From Cytophagales bacterium (GTDB lineage Bacteria > Pseudomonadota > Gammaproteobacteria > Burkholderiales > Burkholderiaceae_C), in contig JASGCK010000016.1 of NCBI GenBank assembly GCA_030054145.1, positions 1 to 51,210 on the forward strand: a stretch of 51,210 nucleotides of DNA, in the 5' to 3' direction. Shown one piece after another: positions 7,403 through 16,300 of the stretch. The translations under genes were made by a program, and so were the position numbers. Position 1 is the stretch's first letter. Every line of letters starts with the position of its first letter. Below the pieces are notes generated by a model. It worked only from the letters and a program-made list of their open reading frames with translations. It was not told the DNA's origin and ran no database searches.

Positions 7403-8470
7403 ATGCCAACCACAACTCACAACCAAGCCCTCGTCATCCACGCCCCGCGCGATCTGCGCATCGAAACTGTTGAAACGCCTGCGCTTGGCGCGAATCAACT
7501 TTTGCTGCGCGTGAAAGCGGGTGGCATTTGCGGCTCGGATCTGCACTACTACCAAAACGGTGGCTTTGGTGCAATTCGCATTAAAGAACCGATGGTGCTG
7601 GGGCACGAAGTCTCTGGGCAGATATCCGCTGTAGGCCAAGCGGTGCAAGGCTTTGTGGCTGGTGATCGCGTGGCGATTAGCCCCAGCCGCCCTTGCATGA
7701 TGTGCCACTATTGCCAAGCGGGATTGCAGATGCACTGCCTCGATATGCGCTACTACGGCAGTGCCATGCGCACGCCGCACGTGCAAGGTGCGTTTCGCCA
7801 ATCTTTGGTGGTGGATGTGTCGCAAGCGCACAAGATTGAAGACCACGTCAGCGATGCAGAAGGCGTGATGGCCGAGCCGCTATCGGTCGCGCTACACGCC
7901 GTGCGCCGTGCAGGGCCGCTCTTTGGCAAGCGCGTGCTGGTTACGGGCTGCGGGCCGATTGGTGCGCTCATCGTGCTGGCTGCCAAGCAAGCAGGCGCGA
8001 TTGAAGTGGTGGCGACAGATATGGCGGCAATGCCACTCAAATCAGCGCTACGCATGGGGGCAGATCGCGCCATCAACGTGAGCACCGAGCCAGATGCGCT
8101 CGCCGCGTACAACGCAACATCATTCAACGCCAGCAAGGGCTATTTCGACGTGCTGTTTGAAGCCAGCGGCAATGCGCGGGCGCTCGCGGGCGCGATGGAA
8201 GTCGTCCGTCCACGCGGCATCTTGGTGCAAGTAGGCATGGGCGGCGAGATGCAACTGCCGATGAACATGATCGTCGCCAAAGAGTTTGAAATGCGCGGCG
8301 CGTTTCGCTTCCATGAAGAGTACGCGCAGGCTGTTGAAATGCTCAATAAGCGCATGGTCGATGTGAAGCCGCTGATCACCGCAACCATCCATTACCGCGA
8401 TGCGGACACGGCCTTCGCCCTCGCCGCCGACCGCGCACAGGCGATGAAGGTGATGTTTAGTTTTGATTAA
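7403..8470 (+). CDS. idnD: L-idonate 5-dehydrogenase-like zinc alcohol dehydrogenase
   Basis: A 355-residue medium-chain zinc dehydrogenase. The catalytic zinc site is shown by GGICGSDLHYY (Cys43) and GHEVSG (His68, Glu69); the structural zinc site by CMMCHYCQAGLQMHC, four cysteines. The cofactor fold is VTGCGPIGALIV. The GSDLHYYQNGGFG stretch closely resembles L-idonate 5-dehydrogenases, which oxidise L-idonate to 5-keto-D-gluconate. The gluconate 5-dehydrogenase-like gene at 4783 would carry out the next step. Transcription probably starts within 7311-7402. The dat gene follows after 5 bases, so read-through is likely. Confidence 0.82.
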   Translation: MPTTTHNQALVIHAPRDLRIETVETPALGANQLLLRVKAGGICGSDLHYYQNGGFGAIRIKEPMVLGHEVSGQISAVGQAVQGFVAGDRVAISPSRPCMMCHYCQAGLQMHCLDMRYYGSAMRTPHVQGAFRQSLVVDVSQAHKIEDHVSDAEGVMAEPLSVALHAVRRAGPLFGKRVLVTGCGPIGALIVLAAKQAGAIEVVATDMAAMPLKSALRMGADRAINVSTEPDALAAYNATSFNASKGYFDVLFEASGNARALAGAMEVVRPRGILVQVGMGGEMQLPMNMIVAKEFEMRGAFRFHEEYAQAVEMLNKRMVDVKPLITATIHYRDADTAFALAADRAQAMKVMFSFD

Positions 8471-8475
8471 GGATC

Positions 8476-9372
8476 ATGATGACTACTGCGCCCACACCAA
8501 ACGCCCAAACGCTACCTAGCACGCTGTGCTACCTGAATGGCGAATACACCCCATTGAATGAAGCGAAGATCAGCGTGATGGATCGCGGCTTTATTTTTGG
8601 CGATGGCGTATACGAGGTCTTACCCGTTTACGCTGGGCGCCCCTTCCGTTTTGACTATCACATGGCGCGGCTGGAGCGTAGTTTGAATGCGTTGCGTATC
8701 ACTAACCCGCATAAACGCGATGAGTGGAATGCTATCGCCATGCATTTATGCCAGCAACACCGCGCAAGCTCGGAATCGCCTGACCAGATCATCTACATTC
8801 AAGTCACTCGCGGCGTGGCCATGCGCGATCATGTGATGCCACCAAACATAAGCCCGACCGTCTTCATGATGGTCAACGCACTCAAACCAGTAACGGCCCA
8901 GCAGCGTATAACTGGCGTGGCCTGCGTCACTGCGGACGATTTTCGCTGGCAAAAGGCGCACATCAAAACCACGAGTTTGTTGGGGGCGGTATTTGCAAGG
9001 CAAATCAGCTTTGATGCACAGGCGATGGAGACCATCATGTTTAGAGGTGACCATTTAAGCGAAGCCGCCGCTAGCAACGTTTGGGTTGTCAAGAATAACG
9101 TCGTCTATGGTGTGCCCAAAGACAATTTAGTGCTAGAGGGCATACGGTATGGCTTTATTGAACAGGCATGCCAAGATTTGGGGTTAAGCTTTTCGCTTCG
9201 CTGCATCACAAAGGCCGAGGTTCTTGCTGCCGATGAGTTGCTTTTATCGTCCGCAACGAAAGAAATCTTGCCTGTAACTCAGCTAGATGGTCAATCGGTA
9301 GGCAATGGCAAACCTGGCCCTGTTTATGCAGCTCTGTATGAGGTCTATCAAAAAGCCAAGCAATTGGGATAG
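8476..9372 (+). CDS. dat: D-amino-acid transaminase (class IV PLP enzyme)
   Basis: A 298-residue class IV aminotransferase. MDRGFIFGDGVYEVLPVY, the RFDYHMARLERSL segment and HIKTTSLLG (with the PLP-binding Lys) fit Dat-type D-amino-acid transaminases better than IlvE. It would make D-alanine or D-glutamate for peptidoglycan by exchange with 2-oxo acids. Two ATG codons stand side by side; the AAGGA site lies 5 bases before the second (8479), which may be the true start. In related genomes dat is often followed directly by a DUF493 gene; here an amino-acid-binding protein gene lies in between. Confidence 0.85.
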   Translation: MMTTAPTPNAQTLPSTLCYLNGEYTPLNEAKISVMDRGFIFGDGVYEVLPVYAGRPFRFDYHMARLERSLNALRITNPHKRDEWNAIAMHLCQQHRASSESPDQIIYIQVTRGVAMRDHVMPPNISPTVFMMVNALKPVTAQQRITGVACVTADDFRWQKAHIKTTSLLGAVFARQISFDAQAMETIMFRGDHLSEAAASNVWVVKNNVVYGVPKDNLVLEGIRYGFIEQACQDLGLSFSLRCITKAEVLAADELLLSSATKEILPVTQLDGQSVGNGKPGPVYAALYEVYQKAKQLG

Positions 9373-9494
9373 TGCGCGTTGGGCGTTGGGGTAGTCCCTA
9401 GGAATCGTAGCCAAACTTTATTCATAGAATGAAATGCACATGGCATTTAAGCCGCATCCCATTTTTATCTATCTTCTATTTGAAAAGGAATTTT

Positions 9495-10388
9495 ATGAAG
9501 CTCAATCGCTTATCAAGCGTCGTTTTAGTGTGTGCCGCGTTGACGGCTTCGATGGCTGCGCAAGCAAACGACACGCTTAAAAAGGTTGCCGATTCTGGTC
9601 AAATTACACTGTCCTATCGCGAGGCTTCGGTGCCGTTTAGCTATTTGGTAGGTAGTGGCACTCCTGTTGGTTTTTCTGTTGACATCTCAAATGCCGTTGT
9701 CGATGCAGTTAAAAAGAAGCTGAATAATCCCAATATCAAAGTGCAGCTTCAAGCGGTGACATCGCAAAACCGCATACCGTTACTCGCCAATGGCACAGTA
9801 GATTTGGAGTGCGGCTCAACTACCAATAACAGTACACGCGGTAAAGATGTGCAGTTTGCTATTAACCATTTTTATACGGGCACACGGTTATTGGCAAAAA
9901 AGACATCCCAAATTAAAAATTATGCTGATCTAGCCAAAAAAACAGTAGCAAGCACGACGGGGACTACCAACGCGCAAGTCATCCGCAAATACAACACCGA
10001 CAACCAATTAGGCATGGACGTTCTCTTAGGTAAAGACCACGATGACTCCATGCTGCTCGTTGCGAATGGTCGCGCCGTCGCCTTTGCAATGGACGACATT
10101 TTGCTGTTTGGCTTAATGGGTAACGCTAAAACCCCAGCCGAATGGGAAGTTGTGGGCGACTCCTTGCAAGTTGAACCATACGCCTGCATGATGCGCAAAG
10201 ACGATCCTGAGTTTCAAAAACTGGTCAACGGTGTGATTGGTGGCATGATGAAATCGGGTGAGTTTGAAAAACTCTACACCAAGTGGTTTATGTCGCCGAT
10301 TGCACCCAAAGGGCAAAACTTAAATTTACCAATGAGCAAAGAGCTGCGCGATAACCTCAAAGCCTTGAGCGATAAACCAGCGCTTTAA
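9495..10388 (+). CDS. Periplasmic glutamate/aspartate-type ABC substrate-binding protein
   Basis: A 297-residue exported protein. The start at 9495 follows an AAAAGGAA site and gives a clean signal peptide (MKLNRLSS, hydrophobic core, cut after AAQA). The mature part is a type II amino-acid-binding fold: ITLSYREASVPFSY, DLECGSTTNNSTRG for ligand contacts and the C-terminal KWF, close to GltI proteins that bind glutamate and aspartate. No permease or ATPase genes are next to it, so it must work with a transporter encoded elsewhere. Its stop overlaps the next start (TAATG), tying it to the DUF493 gene. Confidence 0.88.
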   Translation: MKLNRLSSVVLVCAALTASMAAQANDTLKKVADSGQITLSYREASVPFSYLVGSGTPVGFSVDISNAVVDAVKKKLNNPNIKVQLQAVTSQNRIPLLANGTVDLECGSTTNNSTRGKDVQFAINHFYTGTRLLAKKTSQIKNYADLAKKTVASTTGTTNAQVIRKYNTDNQLGMDVLLGKDHDDSMLLVANGRAVAFAMDDILLFGLMGNAKTPAEWEVVGDSLQVEPYACMMRKDDPEFQKLVNGVIGGMMKSGEFEKLYTKWFMSPIAPKGQNLNLPMSKELRDNLKALSDKPAL

Positions 10389-10657
10389 TGACTGAAGAAA
10401 AAAAATCACTCATCGAATTTCCACTCCTCTTCCCCATCAAAGTGATGGGCGAAAAGGTAGAAGGTTTCGTTCACGCTTTAACCGAAGTCGCCAAAAACTT
10501 CGACTCCACATTTGACGCATCTAAGACTGAACTGCGCGACTCCAGCACTGGTAAATACTTGGGAGTCACGCTGCACGTTTGGGCAACGGATCAAGCACGG
10601 CTTGACGAGCTGTACCGCACGCTGTCTACGCATCCGATGGTGAAGGTGGTTCTGTAA
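10388..10657 (+). CDS. DUF493 (YbeD-like) protein
   Basis: An 89-residue protein with the small ferredoxin-like fold of the DUF493/YbeD family: an opening IEFPLLFPIKVMG, a central helix, and YLGVTLHVWATDQ and ending HPMVKVVL. Family members lie beside lipB in many proteobacteria and are thought to be regulatory, but no enzyme activity is known. Here lipB does not follow; the next gene is a zinc-finger gene. The start overlaps the stop of the binding-protein gene. Confidence 0.88.
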   Translation: MTEEKKSLIEFPLLFPIKVMGEKVEGFVHALTEVAKNFDSTFDASKTELRDSSTGKYLGVTLHVWATDQARLDELYRTLSTHPMVKVVL

Positions 10658-10670
10658 AATCAAACCCACT

Positions 10671-10874
10671 ATGAAAACCAACAACGCCATCCAACTCAAG
10701 CCCACCGACCTCAACGCCCAAGGCGGCATTTACTGTCCATCGCCCGTGGCTGGCATGAAGCAGTGGGACACGCATCCCAAGGTTTATCTTGACGTGGCTA
10801 GCACGGGTTCGGCTAAGTGCCCTTACTGCGGCACGGTGTACGAGGCGCACGGCGCAGTGAGCCACGCCCATTGA
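10671..10874 (+). CDS. Small zinc-finger protein
   Basis: A 67-residue protein with a likely Zn site formed by IYCPSP, a conserved His (DTHPKVYL) and CPYCGTVY near the C-terminus. This resembles the zinc-finger domain related to the NDUFS6 subunit of complex I and is often encoded just before waaF in Burkholderiales, as here. Its function in bacteria is not established. It ends 6 bases before a 62-bp palindromic repeat that separates it from waaF. Confidence 0.8.
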   Translation: MKTNNAIQLKPTDLNAQGGIYCPSPVAGMKQWDTHPKVYLDVASTGSAKCPYCGTVYEAHGAVSHAH

Positions 10875-10879
10875 GCAAA

Positions 10880-10941
10880 CAATTGGGGACTGACCCAGGC
10901 CAAAGCGAAGCGACAGCGGTGGTCTGTCCTCAATTGGCTTG
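10880..10941. repeat. 62-bp imperfect palindromic element, copy A (intergenic)
   Basis: The element begins CAATTGGGGACTGACCC and ends GGTCTGTCCTCAATTGGCTTG, so its two ends are imperfect inverted repeats. A second copy of the same length lies inverted inside waaF at 11402-11463; the reverse complement of that copy shares both ends and the central AAGCGAAGCGAC. The copy fills nearly all of the space between the zinc-finger gene and waaF. Confidence 0.8.
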
Positions 10942-10956
10942 CGGAGCTTCCAAGAG

Positions 10957-12024
10957 ATGAAAAGTTTAATCATCGCTCCGCAGTGGATTGGCGACGCGGT
11001 AATGACCGAGCCGCTGTTGCGAGCGCTATCTGCTCGCGGTGAGCGCATCACCGTTTTTGCTGTGCCGTGGGTGGCGCCCGTTTATCGCGCAATGGGACAC
11101 ATCGATGCCCTGGAGGTCACAGTGGATGTGCCCTTCCAGCATGGAGGCCTGCAATGGCAAGCTAGGCGTGGCTTGGCGGCACGCATTCGTTTTGGCGAGT
11201 GGGGCAGGTTTGATCGCGCGTATGTGCTGCCCAATTCATTCAAAAGTGCTTTGTTGCCGTGGCTCTCTCGCATTCCTGAGCGCATCGGCTATTTGGGTGA
11301 GATGCGCTATGGTTTGTTGACCAAGCGATTGCCTAATCCGCCGCGTGATGCGCGGGGCTCGATGGTTGAGCATTATTTGGCGCTGGCGCTGTCGCTGTCC
11401 ACAAGCCAATTGAGGGCAGACCCCAAAGTCGCTTCGCTTGGTTTAGGGGTTGGTCCCCAATTGTTTGCGACGCCATTGAACACATCACAAGTCTACGGAC
11501 TCGTCACACAAACCTACACCGTCATCGCGCCAGGCGCGGAGTACGGCCAGGCCAAGCGCTGGCCGATTGAGCACTTTGCAGCGCTTATCGCCAGCCTGAC
11601 CCAGCCTGTGGTGCTGCTGGGTTCTAGCAAAGATGCGGCTATCTGCCAAGTCATACGGCATAAGGCGTTGCGCAAAGCGCCGCACGCAAGCGTGATTGAT
11701 TTATCAGGCAAAACCAGCCTCGCAGAAGCCATTCAAATCATTGCATCAGCGCAAAGTATGGTGAGCAATGACTCGGGGCTGATGCACATCGCGGCAGCCT
11801 TTGGCATCCCGCAAGTCGCCATTTTTGGATCAAGCGACCCGCGCCACACGCCGCCTTTAAACACCAAGGCAAAAGTCTTGTGGCTAAAAGAGATGCGAGG
11901 ACTCGACTGCTCGCCCTGCTTTAAACGCGAATGCCCACTGGAAGGCCCAGCGTATATGCAATGCTTAAAAGCCATTGAACCCGCACAGGTTATGGGGGCA
12001 CTAGAGCTGGCTGCACGGCGATAA
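10957..12024 (+). CDS. waaF: ADP-heptose--LPS heptosyltransferase II
   Basis: A 355-residue GT9 glycosyltransferase that adds the second heptose to the lipopolysaccharide inner core at the cytoplasmic membrane. Typical parts are the opening IIAPQWIGDAVMTEPLL, APGAEYGQAKRWP for the sugar nucleotide, SNDSGLMHIAAAFG and IFGSSDPRHTPP. The start is the ATG at 10957, after a purine-rich GGAG/AAGAG region; a TTG 18 bases earlier is open but lies inside the repeat. Residues about 149-169, in the variable linker between the two domains, are encoded by an inverted copy of the repeat that also precedes the gene. The reading frame is kept, so the enzyme is probably active. Confidence 0.92.
   Translation: MKSLIIAPQWIGDAVMTEPLLRALSARGERITVFAVPWVAPVYRAMGHIDALEVTVDVPFQHGGLQWQARRGLAARIRFGEWGRFDRAYVLPNSFKSALLPWLSRIPERIGYLGEMRYGLLTKRLPNPPRDARGSMVEHYLALALSLSTSQLRADPKVASLGLGVGPQLFATPLNTSQVYGLVTQTYTVIAPGAEYGQAKRWPIEHFAALIASLTQPVVLLGSSKDAAICQVIRHKALRKAPHASVIDLSGKTSLAEAIQIIASAQSMVSNDSGLMHIAAAFGIPQVAIFGSSDPRHTPPLNTKAKVLWLKEMRGLDCSPCFKRECPLEGPAYMQCLKAIEPAQVMGALELAARR
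11402..11463. repeat. 62-bp palindromic element, copy B (in frame within waaF)
   Basis: Inverted copy of the element at 10880-10941, starting CAAGCCAATTGAGGGCAGAC and ending CCCCAATTG. By eye roughly three quarters of positions agree between the copies, with no net length change. It adds about 21 codons without breaking the waaF frame. Confidence 0.75.
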
Positions 12025-12065
12025 GAATAGGAAAATGCTTTAGTTGCGGTGATAGTGAAGTTCCA

Positions 12066-12101
12066 TTTACTATAATGAGTTAATTAACTCAATATAGTAA
12101 A
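12066..12101. promoter_or_regulatory. 36-bp palindrome directly before the ATPase-nuclease operon
   Basis: TTTACTATA and TATAGTAAA flank a central perfect palindrome GAGTTAATTAACTC, giving 36 bases with only the two AT/AA pairs unmatched. It ends two bases before the ATG at 12104 and occupies the place of a ribosome site; no Shine-Dalgarno is visible. TATAAT (12071-12076) lies in the left arm, so the mRNA could start close to the ATG. This looks like an operator for a dimeric repressor, or a nuclease target or structured 5' end. Confidence 0.7.
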
Positions 12102-12103
12102 AA

Positions 12104-13357
12104 ATGAATTACGTCCGCCCACATTTTGAAATTTTGCAGGACAGACTACGCCAAGCGCCCCAGTTTTTGACAGTAGTTGCGGGTCCCAGACAAGTAGGGA
12201 AGACGACCCTCGTGCGGTCTGTTCTACGCGCATTAGGCGATAGTCCTTTACTGGCTGCCGATAACCCGATCATGGCGCAACAAGACACCCGCTTTCATTC
12301 GCAAATAAGCTTACCGCGACAAGGTAGCTCTAAACCGAATGTGGATTGGCTTATTGGAGTATGGGAGCAAGCACGGCAACGGGCTCGGGAGAGAACAGAT
12401 GGCACAAATTACATCTTGGCGATTGACGAAATTCAAACAATTCCTAAATGGTCTGGCACGGTTAAGGGACTTTGGGATGCTGATCGCGCTGAGGACTTGA
12501 ACCTACACGTGGTTTTGCTAGGGTCTTCGCCTTGGCTCATGCAAAAAGGATTAACTGAGAGTTTGGCGGGGCGCTTTATGTTGCTTCAAATGGCCCACTG
12601 GGCTTACCCCGAGATGCAGGCTGCATTCGATTTTTCATTAGACGAATATATTTTTTTTGGCGCTTATCCAGGGGCGGCGAATTTAATAAAGAATGAGTCC
12701 GACTGGCGTAGCTATGTGCGCTCATCGCTAATAGCAACAGCAATTGATACGGATATTTTGCAATTAACGCGAGTTGATAAGCCTGCACTACTTAAAAACT
12801 TATTTGAGCTAGGCTGCGCATACTCGGGACAAATCTATGCATACACCAAGCTATTGCAACAGCTACATGACGCTGGCAACACTACTACACTCACGCACTA
12901 TCTAACGCTTTTGGGGCAAGCTGGATTTATCACGGGTTTATCTAAATATACGCCCAGCACCACGCGGCAAAGAGCCTCTCCGCCAAAACTAAACGTACTC
13001 AATACGGCATTGGTTAGTGCGCAGGCAAGCTATTATTTTGCAGAAGCGAAAGCCGACAGGGCTTATTGGGGAAGATTGGTTGAGAGTACCGTAGGGGCAC
13101 ATCTCATCAATACAGCTAGCGAGCTTTGCACGATTTGGTACTGGAATGATGGCGCAAACGAAGTTGATTTTGTTTTGACAGATGGTCGGCGTGTTTTGGG
13201 CATCGAAGTTAAAAGTGGTAGAAAAATAAAAAATGCCAAAGGGATGCAAATGTTTATTCAAACCTTTCCAAAGGCAAAAGTTTTAATTGTTGGCGCAGAA
13301 GGTATCGGACTGCCAGAATTTTTGTCGCGTTCAGCAAATGATTGGCTGGCACAGTAA
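12104..13357 (+). CDS. AAA_14 ATPase with C-terminal DUF4143 (PD-(D/E)XK-like) domain
   Basis: A 417-residue protein. The N-terminal ATPase has Walker A GPRQVGKT (27-34), Walker B LAIDEIQ (105-111) and the sensor-like LLGSSPWLM (138-146). The C-terminal DUF4143 region (about 200-410) ends in a restriction-endonuclease-like core: a Glu in RLVEST, Asp355 in EVDFV, and Glu368 and Lys370 in GIEVKSG, the full D-x12-ExK set. Such proteins are common in prokaryotes but poorly understood; a link to defence or toxin-antitoxin systems has been suggested. Its stop overlaps the start of the NACHT gene (TAATG), so the two are coupled. Base composition is more A/T-rich than the neighbours, in line with horizontal gain. 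Confidence 0.85.
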   Translation: MNYVRPHFEILQDRLRQAPQFLTVVAGPRQVGKTTLVRSVLRALGDSPLLAADNPIMAQQDTRFHSQISLPRQGSSKPNVDWLIGVWEQARQRARERTDGTNYILAIDEIQTIPKWSGTVKGLWDADRAEDLNLHVVLLGSSPWLMQKGLTESLAGRFMLLQMAHWAYPEMQAAFDFSLDEYIFFGAYPGAANLIKNESDWRSYVRSSLIATAIDTDILQLTRVDKPALLKNLFELGCAYSGQIYAYTKLLQQLHDAGNTTTLTHYLTLLGQAGFITGLSKYTPSTTRQRASPPKLNVLNTALVSAQASYYFAEAKADRAYWGRLVESTVGAHLINTASELCTIWYWNDGANEVDFVLTDGRRVLGIEVKSGRKIKNAKGMQMFIQTFPKAKVLIVGAEGIGLPEFLSRSANDWLAQ

Positions 13358-16300
13358 TGGACATTCATTATTTTCCGCGCCGTGTCAGCCAATTACTTGC
13401 GCGTGAAGCAAGCGAGGAAAAATCTGTAGACAACAGGTTAGGAAATGAATCGCAAAAGACTTTAGAGAGCTTTCGCTCCGCTCCTGCGTGGGTGCTTTTA
13501 GGTGAGCCTGGCGCTGGTAAATCGGTAGCCTTGCAAATGGAGGCAACAGCCTGCCAAGGCATTTTTCGCACGGTGGCTGACTTCATCGCTGGTGAAATTG
13601 ATGAGACATTACGCGGTAAGGTTTTATTTTTAGATGGATTAGACGAAATACGCGCAAGTGGTCTGGGTCATACGCTGCATGAAGTTAAACATCGCTTAAG
13701 GCAGTTGCAATCTCCGCAGTTTCGTTTGGCTTGTCGCGTGGCAGATTGGCGCGGCGAAAGCGACAAAGAAAACTTGAGTGGTGTACTAGGCTCCCCCCCC
13801 ATTGAACTGCAGTTACTCGCATTTACGCTTGAAGAGAAGCAAGAGCTTTTGTCTAACTTAGGGGTAGCTAATCCATCCGCGTTTATAAAGCGGGCGCAAG
13901 AAGCTGGTATCACAGAGTTGCTGGACAACCCACAAACGATTGAGCTTTTGGTTACAGCTGTTAGGCAAGAAGGTCAATCATGGCCAACATCACGCAAAGG
14001 CATCTATGAGCTTGCTTGTTTACAAATGGCAGAAGAGTCTAATAAGCGATATCGCGATGCAAGGCGTACTCAAAAATTTTGTAATGCCGAAGAGACCGTA
14101 GATGCGGCTGGGTATGTCATGGCTATTCTTTTGCTGGCAGATCAAGTTGGTGTTGCGCTTGATCGTGAACGAAGGAGTTCACATTATTTTTTAACAGAAG
14201 ACATATCTGTTGAGTCTGCGAATGCAAATGAATGGGGAATTTCACAACCAGCCATACAACAGGCTTTAGGTAGCAAATTTTTTCGCCCTAATGGAGACAG
14301 CGCAGAAAGAGTGATTCCTGCCCACCGATCGGTTGCGGAATACCTAGCCGCAAGATGGCTGAGCAAGCAATTAGCTCAATCTCGCTTGCCGTTGTCACGT
14401 TTGCAAAGCGCTTTGCTAGGCAGGGACGGCGCAGTGGTGTCAGGCTTGCGTGGTCTGTATGCGTGGCTAGCAGATTGCAGTGAACAGGCGCGTTCGCATT
14501 TATTGCAAGCTGACGTATTAGCCGTGATTACTTACGGCGACATTAGCCAGATGCCACTAACCGACAAGCGTTCGATTTTGACTTTACTGAAGCAGATTTT
14601 TAGCCTTAACCCTTGGGGCTATTGGGCATCACTTCATGACAATGCAAGGCGCTTTGCAGGATTGATTGACCAACAACTCATTCCAGAATTAATCAGCGCT
14701 TTAAAAACTACAGCAACTGAAAGTGACCGAACACTTGGCATTGCGCTTTTGTACGCACTGCCATATGCACATCCACATCCAATGCGCGAATTGCGCGATA
14801 CGCTGTATCAGTTAATAACAGACAAAGACAAGTTTTATACAAATGGCAAAGGCCTTGCTCTTAATGCGTGGCTTGAAATTTCGACGGTCACCAAAGAAAT
14901 GAAGTTGCAATTACTCGAAGACATTGCACGCGGTGCTATCAATGATCCCGACGACGACTTACTCGGTAATTTATTGTCAAAGTTGTATCCGACATTCGTA
15001 GACACAGCGCAGGTATTAAGGTTTTTGCGTACACCAAAAAATGGATTGAATTATGGCAACTATCCCAGTTTTTGGAGATACACATTTTTAACTAGCGTTA
15101 AGGATAACAAGGCACATTTGCTGATGCGACGTTTGCAGGATTTGATCCCCCAAGAGGGGTTTATTAACCCCAACCATGAACTTGAACTACTACCCCGAAT
15201 ATTGAACGACGTGTTGCCGCTCGCGCTTCAACAATCAGGCGATGATTTGACAGATGCTGAATTGTTTGACTGGCTACATCTGGGCTTTGGAGAGTGGCGG
15301 ATCTGGTCACGAGAAAAAGAAAGTCAAGAAACCATTGCCGCATGGCTCAGCGCGCATCCAGATCGCTACAAGGGCTTACTTTTAGAGTGGATTGGGCGCT
15401 GTCAAACACTCAATCAGTGGAATACAGGATATTGGACGCTATGCAGGGTTTTAGACGGAGTGGACGCGCCACCAGACCTGGCTGTTTGGTATCTACAGCA
15501 AACCGAGCATCTCGCAAACGATCCACTCATCAATGCTTGCTTGAACCGATCTTTGCAACACTGGTGGTCCAAAAACGAAGGTGGATTAATTTGGGAAGAT
15601 TATCAGCAGTGGGCCGCCCATTCACCCGCGCGACAAGTCATGCTGGAGGCGCTTTCATTTTGTCCATTTGATCCAACCGATCATTGGCGACTGAGTCAGC
15701 ATAAACACAAAGTTGAAGATGAGGCAAAAAAAGCACAGCGCAAAAGCGAACAAGCGCAGCGCAAAAGCGAATGGACACGCCATGTTATGCCGCATCTTGC
15801 AAGCATTCAAACTGGCACGGCACCAGTTAACGTGATGTACAACGTCGCTATGGTGTGGGGAGGGCGTATGTGGGAAAGTACAGGCGAGAGTCCTAGAGAG
15901 CGGATGAGTGCCGTTTTTGAAAATGGCGACGCTGTATATGAAGCAGCAAAACAAGGATTGCCGCTATGTCCAGAGCGCATAGACCTACCTTCAGTCGATG
16001 AAGTTATTGCACTAGCGATTAAAAGCAAAGAACACCCTGTCCGCCAAGCTTGTTTGCTTGGCATGGACTTGCGCTATGCCAAAGGTCATGCCGAAATTGA
16101 CAAATTGCAAGAGGCTGCCATACAAAAAATGGCGGCTTTTTGGTTGATTGATGGCTGTCACCCAACGCCCCAATGGTGGCATTACGTAGTTCGTACACGT
16201 GCGCAGGAGGTGGCAGATGTGTACACGGCGTATGTGCTGTCGGCATTTCGTACCAAGACAGATCATGTGACCGCGCTTTATGACTTGCGAGCTAATGCCG

